DNA of 13,385 bases from an uncultured Blautia sp. (lineage in GTDB: Bacteria > Bacillota > Clostridia > Lachnospirales > Lachnospiraceae): assembly GCA_900765525.1 (NCBI GenBank), contig CAAFRY010000151.1, positions 1 through 13,385 of the forward strand. The letters run 5' to 3'. Shown in pieces: positions 6,868 to 11,820 of the stretch. The notes under the pieces were generated by a model. That model ran no database searches. It saw nothing but the letters and a program-made list of their open reading frames with translations, and was not told where the DNA came from. Positions within the stretch are counted from its first letter, which is position 1, and each line of letters opens with the position of its first letter. Made by a program: the position numbers and the translations under genes.

Positions 6868-8199
6868 CTACACCTGGTACAGATATTGGGCCAGTTCCCA
6901 CTCGGAAACCTGTTTCATATAGCTTTTCCACTCTTTTCTCTTGCTTTTTTTATAATGCTCCAGAAAAGAAGCTCCCAGCACCTGCTTAATCCAGTCGTCT
7001 TTCTCCATCTCATATAAAGCATCGCTTAAATTTTCCGGCAGGGTCTGAATACCCTGATTATTTTTCTCTTCCTGAGACATATTGCGAATGCTTGTTTTCA
7101 GCTCCGGAGAAATAGGAAGCCCTTCTTCAATGCCCTGGATACCTGCAGCCAGACAAAGGGCAAAGACAAGATAGGGATTGGCCGACGGGTCAGGACTCCT
7201 AAGCTCAATGGTCTGTTCTCTGCGTGGGTCCTGATATACTTTAATCAGCGCCGTCCTCTGGGTAGAAGACCAGGTAATATCCGAAGGCGCTTCAAAACCG
7301 GGCACCAGACGTTTGTAGGAATTTACCAGAGGATTTAGAATCGCCGTCATTCCCTTAATATGGGCAAAAATACCTGCTATAAAGGAATAGGCTTCCCGGC
7401 TGAGACCAAGGCTATCCGCCTTGTCTTCAAAAATATTTTTACCGTCTTTATATAGGGCCATGTTAATGTGCATACCTGAGCCGTTTACCTCTTCCCTGGG
7501 TTTTGGCATAAAGGTGGCATGAAGACCGTGGCGCTTGGCAATGGTACGCACCGCCACCTTAAAGGTCATCACTTTATCTGCTGTCTCCATTACATCAGAC
7601 ATGGAAAAGTCAATTTCGTGCTGTCCCGGGGAAATCTCATGGTGGGAGGTTTCCACCTCATAGCCCATGTCCTCCATAGTAAGCACTATGTCTCTTCTGG
7701 CATTTTCCCCTAAATCCACCGGACTTAAATCCATATAGCCCGCCCGTTCATGGGTCAGTGTAGTAGGGGAACCGTTATCATCTGTATGGAAAAGGAAAAA
7801 CTCACACTCCGGATTTACCCGGAAACTATAGCCTTTTTCCTCCGCCATCTTCACAACCTGGTTTAAAATATAACGGGGGCTTTCCCGGTAGGGTGTGCCG
7901 TCCGCTTTATAAACATCGCAAATCAATCTTGCCACTTTTCCCTGCTGAGGTCTCCAGGGAAGGATACAGAAGGTATCCAGCACCGGATGAAGGTACATGT
8001 TCTCTTCCTCATTGCGGTAAAAGCTTTCCATGGAGGAAGCGTCTATCATACACGCATTGTCCATGGCCTTTTTCAATTTCCCATAGGGTATGGCAATATT
8101 TTTCATCGTACCGAACATATCGGTAAACTGGAGGCGGATAAATTCCACGTCCTCTTCTTCTGCTATCCGCAGAATATCTTCTCTGGTATACTTTGCCAT
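6868..8199 (-). CDS. glnA: glutamine synthetase type I (alpha subtype)
   Basis: Glutamine synthetase makes glutamine from glutamate, ammonia and ATP in the cytoplasm, as a dodecamer. The 443-aa length fits GSI-alpha of Firmicutes. Motifs present: DASSMESFYRNEEENMY (53-69, the latch and substrate-loop region, with R62 of the type used for feedback inhibition), NPECEFF (129-135), GQHEIDF (192-198), the ATP-site NGSGMH (239-244), NPLVNSYKRLVPG (289-301) and an RSPDPSANPY-type segment (334-343). The Tyr adenylylation loop of GSI-beta enzymes is not evident. The segment ITWSSTQRTALIKV (308-321) differs from the more usual AWSARNRSPLIR form. AAGGAG precedes the ATG. Expression is probably controlled by the long leader upstream (two terminators, ANTAR-type hairpin), with the cognate regulator encoded 164 bp downstream. 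Confidence 0.97.
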   Translation of the reverse strand: MAKYTREDILRIAEEEDVEFIRLQFTDMFGTMKNIAIPYGKLKKAMDNACMIDASSMESFYRNEEENMYLHPVLDTFCILPWRPQQGKVARLICDVYKADGTPYRESPRYILNQVVKMAEEKGYSFRVNPECEFFLFHTDDNGSPTTLTHERAGYMDLSPVDLGENARRDIVLTMEDMGYEVETSHHEISPGQHEIDFSMSDVMETADKVMTFKVAVRTIAKRHGLHATFMPKPREEVNGSGMHINMALYKDGKNIFEDKADSLGLSREAYSFIAGIFAHIKGMTAILNPLVNSYKRLVPGFEAPSDITWSSTQRTALIKVYQDPRREQTIELRSPDPSANPYLVFALCLAAGIQGIEEGLPISPELKTSIRNMSQEEKNNQGIQTLPENLSDALYEMEKDDWIKQVLGASFLEHYKKSKRKEWKSYMKQVSEWELAQYLYQV

Positions 8200-8291
8200 A
8201 GCTTCCTGCTCCTTACTATACTTATGATACTGATAAAAAAGAATCCTGCTTTACAGGATTCTCCGCCTTCGGCGGGTCGCTTCAGCGACAT
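8163..8291 (-). CDS. possible leader peptide (uORF) overlapping the glnA start
   Basis: A 42-codon frame starts at the ATG at 8291-8289, preceded by AAAGGAG with 4 nt spacing, a better ribosome site than many real genes here have. It reads MSLKRPAEGGESCKAG and then a hydrophobic FFFISIISIV stretch, ending at 8163, 37 nt inside glnA and out of frame with it. The leader terminator at 8235-8261 lies wholly within its codons, so a translating ribosome would open that terminator. I do not recognise the peptide. The sequence is dominated by palindromes, so the frame may be accidental. No homologue evidence is available from the sequence alone. Confidence 0.3.
   Translation of the reverse strand: MSLKRPAEGGESCKAGFFFISIISIVRSRKLWQSIPEKIFCG
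8235..8261 (-). terminator. second intrinsic terminator in glnA leader
   Basis: On the minus strand an 8-bp perfect stem GAATCCTG/CAGGATTC (8261-8254 and 8248-8241) with a 5-nt loop is followed by TTTTTT (8240-8235). It ends 36 nt before the glnA ATG, so it must be bypassed for glnA to be expressed. Two small hairpins lie directly upstream: CCGCC/GGCGG (8263-8275) and GTCGC/GCGAC (8276-8289). A six-base segment, CTCCGC (8326-8321), could instead pair with GCGGAG (8268-8263 region), giving an alternative fold. Confidence 0.75.
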
Positions 8292-8328
8292 GTTTCTCCT
8301 TTGCATCAGTGTGCATTCTTGCGGAGCG

Positions 8329-8371
8329 TTTTTTATTTCATTGGAGCACAATTTCCTAATGAAATAAAAAA
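8329..8371 (-). repeat. perfect 14-bp inverted repeat covering the first terminator's U-tract
   Basis: Arms 8329-8342 and 8358-8371 are exact complements (TTTTTTATTTCATT with AATGAAATAAAAAA). They are extended by GGA/TCC across a 1-nt bulge. In RNA the 5' arm is the poly-U tail of the leader terminator at 8366-8414. The hairpin is AT-rich with A/U tails on both sides. It could act as a second terminator-like structure, as a competitor for the U-tract, or simply as a spacer hairpin. Confidence 0.55.
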
Positions 8372-8414
8372 AGACGCACTTACACAGGATTTCTGCCTGG
8401 GTAAGAACGCCTTT
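8366..8414 (-). terminator. leader terminator overlapping an ANTAR-type hairpin
   Basis: On the minus strand AAAGGCGTTCTTAC (8414-8401) pairs with GTAAGTGCGTCTTT (8383-8370), with one U-U mismatch and two G-U pairs. After a C/U mismatch, CAGG/CCTG closes a 7-nt loop. Seven T follow (8372-8366). This is a strong intrinsic terminator only about 50 nt into the transcript. Its 5' arm contains the loop and 3' arm of the hairpin at 8403-8420, so the two structures cannot coexist. Confidence 0.75.
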
Positions 8415-8420
8415 GTCCTT
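8403..8420 (-). promoter_or_regulatory. ANTAR-type hexaloop hairpin (candidate antiterminator)
   Basis: At the extreme 5' end of the glnA leader, AAGGAC (8420-8415) pairs with GTTCTT (8408-8403) in a 6-bp stem with one G-U. The loop is the hexanucleotide AAAGGC (8414-8409), with A at position 1 and G at position 4. That is the loop signature known for ANTAR binding sites. ANTAR targets normally have two such hairpins. The only nearby second hairpin (8385-8399, CAGG/CCTG with a 7-nt loop) does not show the A1/G4 pattern, so the site is either unusual or incomplete. Confidence 0.6.
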
Positions 8421-8430
8421 TATGGGTGGT

Positions 8431-8459
8431 ATTATAGCAGTCTGTTTTTTAAATGTCAA
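8431..8459 (-). promoter_or_regulatory. sigma-A promoter of glnA
   Basis: On the minus strand TTGACA (8459-8454) and TATAAT (8436-8431) match the consensus exactly and are separated by the ideal 17 bp. The start of transcription is expected near 8423-8424, giving a leader of about 225 nt before the glnA ATG. Such a perfect promoter fits control by attenuation after initiation rather than by an activator. Confidence 0.9.
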
Positions 8460-8519
8460 TACCCTCTCTGCACAAAGAACCAAACGCCTTGTTATCCTCA
8501 GTCCCATGGGATTTTTCCT

Positions 8520-9149
8520 TTAGCTTTTCGTAAGTGAAAACATCCCATCCAGCCTTCTGAAGACTTCTCTCTCTTCTTCATGAAAAATATTCAGGCAGCT
8601 CTGGTCGCTGCTGCGGTCTGTAAAGGCAGGATAGAGGAATCCCCATTTTGGGCTTCCCGGCTGATACTCTCCCTCCAGGGGACAGACAGCTCCAATCAGG
8701 TACTCATACACCTCTTCGGACTCCCACTGCCTTTCTTTATCCGTTCCCTTCCGAGGTACATCGTATCTGTCGTGAAATACCAGAACAGCATAGGGACCCT
8801 GGCCTGTATAACGCTCCATGATAAGGTCGTAAAAGGTATCCATCAAAGCGTCGTTTTTCAGTCCGCAGTCTTTTATGGCCTCTAACAGGAGCCTTACATT
8901 TCCCTTTTCACCTGCAGAGTCTTTGAACTTATATTTTTTCAATTGCTGGTTTGTCCTGGAAAAGGGAATGGCCTTGGCTATCTCTAAATTTTCGGCCTTA
9001 TCCTTCTGGGACAGATTCAGAAAATTCACATTAAAGCTGCCGTCGAAATCTCCGTCTTTATCCACATAGCATCCTGCAATCCTGGTCATGGAGGTTCTGG
9101 ACAATGTCATTCTCCGGGTCAGCTCCAGCATGTCTTCACGGTTTATCAT
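8520..9149 (-). CDS. short DUF4317-family protein
   Basis: The product is 209 aa, function unknown. It resembles DUF4317 proteins in the N-terminal MTRIAGCYVDKDGDF (21-35), the central YAVLVFHDRYDVPRKG (120-135) with following SEEVYEYLIGAVCPLE (144-159), and GFLYPAFTDRSSD (170-182). As I recall, family members are usually near 400 aa, so this one stops shortly after the PAFTDRS block and lacks the C-terminal half. No continuation is seen downstream, where the glnA promoter begins about 60 bp later. The start at 9149 has GCAGGAGAAGG correctly placed; the frame extends to 9221 inside the response-regulator gene without a ribosome site. It follows the response regulator by 31 bp with no terminator, so it is probably in the same operon. 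No signal peptide or membrane segment is apparent. Confidence 0.75.
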   Translation of the reverse strand: MINREDMLELTRRMTLSRTSMTRIAGCYVDKDGDFDGSFNVNFLNLSQKDKAENLEIAKAIPFSRTNQQLKKYKFKDSAGEKGNVRLLLEAIKDCGLKNDALMDTFYDLIMERYTGQGPYAVLVFHDRYDVPRKGTDKERQWESEEVYEYLIGAVCPLEGEYQPGSPKWGFLYPAFTDRSSDQSCLNIFHEEEREVFRRLDGMFSLTKS

Positions 9150-9180
9150 TCTTCCTTCTCCTGCATATTTTTTTTCTGTC

Positions 9181-9870
9181 TTAAACCTTAAAGCGGTATC
9201 CCACGCCCCAGATAGTTTCAATGTACTGTGGCTTAGCTGTGTTAAACTCGATTTTCTCCCGGATTTTCTTAATGTGTACGGTTACAGTGGCAATATCACC
9301 GATGGATTCCATAGCCCAGATTTCCTTGAACAGCTCATCCTTGGTAAATACCCGGTTGGGATTTTGGGCCAGGAAGGTAAGCAAATCAAATTCCTTAGTG
9401 GTAAAGTTTTTCTCCTCCCCGTTGACCCACACACGTCTGGCTGTCTTATCAATCTTCAGCCCCCGGATTTCTATGATGTCATTTTCCTGAACCCCGGTGC
9501 CGATAAGCCGCTCATATCTGGCCAAATGGGCTTTTACCCGGGCCACCAGCTCGCTGGGACTGAAGGGCTTGGTCATGTAATCGTCAGCCCCCAGACCCAG
9601 GCCACGAATCTTGTCAATATCATCCTTTTTAGCGGAAACCATGATAATCGGAGTATTTTTCTGGTTCCGGATTTCCCTGCAGATTTCAAAACCGTCTACC
9701 TCCGGCAGCATCAAATCCAGGATAAACAGGCTATATTCTCCTTCTAAGGCTTTCTTCAGTCCTACGTCTCCTCGGTGTTCGATTTCCACCTCAAAGCCGC
9801 TAAGCTCCAGATAATCCTTCTCTAAATCTGCAATGGCTTCTTCATCTTCAATAATCAAAATCTTATTCAT
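9181..9870 (-). CDS. OmpR/PhoB-family response regulator
   Basis: This is a 229-aa two-domain transcription factor. The receiver domain (1-120) has the acidic pair E8/D9, phosphoacceptor D52 (LDLMLPEVDG), switch S79 and K101 (TKPFSP), all intact. The C-terminal winged-helix DNA-binding domain (about 130-229) shows FTTKEFDLLTFLAQNPNRVF (156-175), VTVHIKKIREKI and the terminal ETIWGVGYRFKV. Its ATG lies inside the end of the kinase gene (ATGAATAA overlap of 8 bp), so the pair is translationally coupled, with the kinase first. The signal and targets are unknown. The linked DUF4317 gene and the palindromes upstream of the kinase are candidates for control. Confidence 0.95.
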   Translation of the reverse strand: MNKILIIEDEEAIADLEKDYLELSGFEVEIEHRGDVGLKKALEGEYSLFILDLMLPEVDGFEICREIRNQKNTPIIMVSAKKDDIDKIRGLGLGADDYMTKPFSPSELVARVKAHLARYERLIGTGVQENDIIEIRGLKIDKTARRVWVNGEEKNFTTKEFDLLTFLAQNPNRVFTKDELFKEIWAMESIGDIATVTVHIKKIREKIEFNTAKPQYIETIWGVGYRFKV

Positions 9871-11359
9871 TTACTGGTACCTCCTGATATTTTCTAAGAA
9901 CAAAGTACATAACTGTTCCGATATTCTCCTTGCTGGTGGCCCACACCTTTCCGCCATGGTCCTCCAGGATTTTCTTTACAATGGAAAGCCCTATGCCGCT
10001 TCCTCCCTGAGCGGAATTTCTGGAAGCGTCAGTCCGGTAGAACCGGTCAAAAATATTAGGCAAATCCCTGGCTGCAATTCCCTTTCCGTTGTCTTCCAGC
10101 TCCACCTGGATAAAATCACCCACGTCCTTTACCCGCAGATTGATGCGTCTGGGTCTGCTGCTTCCCATGTATTTCAGAGAATTGCTGACAATATTATTTA
10201 CCACCCGCTTAATCTGCTCCGCATCTGCAATAACCATGACCTCAGGCTCCACATAGTTGGAATAAGAAAACTCCACTCCCTTGGACTCCAGCTCCACACT
10301 TAATTCTTCTCCGCAGTCATCGAAAAATTCTGTGACGGAAATCTTGTTAAAGGTATAGGGAATACGATTGGTGTCCATCTTGGAATAAAAGGTCAGCTCA
10401 TTGATTAGTCTGTCCATTTCATTGGCCTTATTGTATATGGTTCGAATGTATTTATCCTGCTTTTCCGGAGTGTTGGCCACACCGTCCATAATACCCTCTA
10501 CATAGCCCTTGATAGCGGTGATAGGGGTTTTCAAATCATGGGAAATGTTGCTGATAAGCTCCTTGTTCTCCCGGTCAAAGGCAACCTTCTCCTCTGCACT
10601 TTCCTTCAGTCTCCGGCGCATATCCTCAAAATCCTGACACAAGTCTGCGATTTCACTGACTCCTTCTGTCACAACGGAAAAATTCAAATCTCCCTCCTGA
10701 ATCTTCCTGGTAGCAGAACGAAGCTTATCCAGGGGGGAAATCACGCCACGATATATCCACCAGGTCAGCCCAAGGGCTGTCACTGCCAGGATAATCACCA
10801 CCGTAATCACCATGGTTTCTGCAATCTGACGTACCTGGGGAAGGGCTTTCACAATATTGGATACTATATAGATTTGTCCGTCTTTCACATCTGCTGTCCG
10901 GAAATTTATCTGCTTTACCAGAGCCTGTATTCCGCCTCCTACATAGTAGCCGTCATTCAGGCCTGTACTTAAATCCAAGTCCTTATCCAGCTTGTCAATC
11001 AGCTCTTCCGGATAGGTTTCGCAGCCATAGTAAGTAACTCTTCCGTCCTCACGCACCAGCAGATAGGAATACACTTCTTCCAGCTTTTCATTTACGGTTT
11101 CCAGGTACTGGATATTCTGAAATTTTTCCGGCTCATTCTGAACCGTAACCTGTATACTGGACACTGCGTCTCCGGTCAGCCGGTTCACTACCTCCGCCGT
11201 GTTTGACAGGCTTTCGTAGGTAGGATTTTCTATTCCATACTGTTTTTCAATAACTTTAAACTGATACTGGGTAAACAGAAAAAAAGCAAGACAGGTAAAC
11301 AGCAGGGGCTCTATTACAATGATAAAAAATGAAATAATAATTCTTGTTTTTAGTTTCAT
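9863..11359 (-). CDS. membrane sensor histidine kinase
   Basis: The 498-aa kinase is the sensor partner of the overlapping response regulator. Order of parts: transmembrane helix 1 (about 7-30), an extracytoplasmic sensor region of about 150 residues (31-182), transmembrane helix 2 (about 183-203) and HAMP (about 204-257). The HisKA domain follows with the phospho-accepting H274 in SNISHDLKTPITAIKGY. The HATPase domain shows the N-box NNIVSNSLKY (388-397), DNGKG (423-427), FDRFYR (437-442) and GGSGIGL (452-458). All catalytic boxes are present, so it should be active. The ligand is unknown; the sensor region has no motif I recognise. The ATG at 11359 is preceded by AAGAGGA at suitable spacing. 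It is transcribed divergently from the ATPase gene, behind a palindrome-rich leader. Confidence 0.95.
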   Translation of the reverse strand: MKLKTRIIISFFIIVIEPLLFTCLAFFLFTQYQFKVIEKQYGIENPTYESLSNTAEVVNRLTGDAVSSIQVTVQNEPEKFQNIQYLETVNEKLEEVYSYLLVREDGRVTYYGCETYPEELIDKLDKDLDLSTGLNDGYYVGGGIQALVKQINFRTADVKDGQIYIVSNIVKALPQVRQIAETMVITVVIILAVTALGLTWWIYRGVISPLDKLRSATRKIQEGDLNFSVVTEGVSEIADLCQDFEDMRRRLKESAEEKVAFDRENKELISNISHDLKTPITAIKGYVEGIMDGVANTPEKQDKYIRTIYNKANEMDRLINELTFYSKMDTNRIPYTFNKISVTEFFDDCGEELSVELESKGVEFSYSNYVEPEVMVIADAEQIKRVVNNIVSNSLKYMGSSRPRRINLRVKDVGDFIQVELEDNGKGIAARDLPNIFDRFYRTDASRNSAQGGSGIGLSIVKKILEDHGGKVWATSKENIGTVMYFVLRKYQEVPVNE

Positions 11360-11380
11360 CAGCGGTTCCTCTTACTGGTA

Positions 11381-11447
11381 ATGCCCGGGCCAGCCGGCAT
11401 GTTTCTCTATACTTCTGACACCGGAATCAAAAGGTCTTTTGTTCCGG
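11381..11447 (-). other. two hairpins in the presumed leader of the kinase operon
   Basis: Positions 11421-11447 form a 12-bp stem: CCGGAA/TTCCGG outer and CAAAAG/CTTTTG inner, with a 1-nt bulge. Positions 11381-11400 form a smaller hairpin, ATGCC/GGCAT, with a GC-rich interior just ahead of the kinase ribosome site. Neither is followed by a T-run. They may shape mRNA stability or translation of the kinase. No known riboswitch pattern is recognised. Confidence 0.4.
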
Positions 11448-11460
11448 CATTCTGTTCTTT

Positions 11461-11489
11461 ATTATACCATGATTTCTGCCGAAATCATG
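11461..11489 (-). promoter_or_regulatory. candidate extended -10 promoter with overlapping operator-like dyad
   Basis: On the minus strand TGGTATAAT (11469-11461) is an extended -10 element. There is no good -35 at 17 bp. Instead the spacer and -35 zone hold a perfect 9-bp inverted repeat, CATGATTTC/GAAATCATG (11468-11476 and 11481-11489). This is the position expected for an activator or repressor site. Transcription would start near 11454 and give a leader of about 95 nt to the kinase ATG. Autoregulation by the encoded response regulator is possible but not shown. Confidence 0.5.
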
Positions 11490-11516
11490 AGCCTCCGGCG
11501 GATTTGAGCGCCCGGC

Positions 11517-11577
11517 TTTCTGCGGGGACGCAGAAACCGGTATGCGCAGGTATAATGTCCACTTTGTGGACATTATA
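11517..11577. promoter_or_regulatory. two strong dyads in the divergent intergenic region
   Basis: Positions 11551-11577 hold a perfect 12-bp inverted repeat, TATAATGTCCAC-TTT-GTGGACATTATA, which carries a TATAAT on each strand. Positions 11517-11536 hold an 8-bp hairpin, TTTCTGCG-GGGA-CGCAGAAA. Neither TATAAT has a convincing -35 at 16-18 bp. The 12-bp dyad is long and symmetrical enough to be an operator for a dimeric repressor acting on one or both divergent genes, or an RNA stem. No regulator gene of an obvious matching kind lies in the window. Confidence 0.45.
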
Positions 11578-11653
11578 TCATAATTTTTCTTTATTGCCTT
11601 TAAATAAAAAGAAATCAAATCTAAACTTTCTATAAAAATCCCGGGGAAACACT

Positions 11654-11682
11654 TTGACTTTCCTTGATTTTCCCACTAAAAT
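11654..11682 (+). promoter_or_regulatory. sigma-A promoter of the ATPase gene
   Basis: TTGACT (11654-11659) and TAAAAT (11677-11682) are separated by 17 bp. Each differs from consensus at one position. Transcription should start near 11689, about 130 nt before the preferred ATG at 11821. A terminator lies between this promoter and the gene. Confidence 0.75.
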
Positions 11683-11709
11683 AAATACAAATACCGGATT
11701 TCAACTAAA

Positions 11710-11749
11710 GTCATGCCTGCTGTCTGCAGGTATTGACGTTTTCTTTTTT
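11710..11749 (+). terminator. leader terminator ahead of the ATPase gene
   Basis: GTCATGCCTGC (11710-11720) pairs with GCAGGTATTGAC (11726-11737), with one bulged T and one G-U, around a 5-nt loop. GTTTTCTTTTTT follows (11738-11749). It begins only about 20 nt after the predicted transcription start. An outer perfect 8-bp repeat, ACCGGATT (11693-11700) and AATCCGGT (11750-11757), brackets the whole structure. The outcome is either attenuation of the ATPase gene or a short RNA of about 60 nt. Confidence 0.7.
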
Positions 11750-11820
11750 AATCCGGTCTCATGCTAAGACCCATGGGATATTTCCAGGCCAATGGGCCGT
11801 TGGTTTACAAAGGAGTAATT

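Noticed and set aside
8235..8320. Glycine riboswitch in the glnA leader, suggested by GGAGA and CGCCGAAGG
   Set aside because: The conserved 3' part of the glycine aptamer (CUCUCAGG followed by an A-rich segment) is missing. CGCCGAAGGCG is fully explained as a simple GC hairpin.
8467..8507. Terminator after the DUF4317 gene
   Set aside because: Only a short TCCCATGGGA palindrome is present, without a stable stem or T-run. Readthrough into the glnA promoter region remains possible.
11761..11820. Upstream in-frame ATG for the ATPase gene (20 extra residues)
   Set aside because: No ribosome site precedes it and it falls just after the leader terminator's T-run. The ATG at 11821 has AAAGGAG at ideal spacing.
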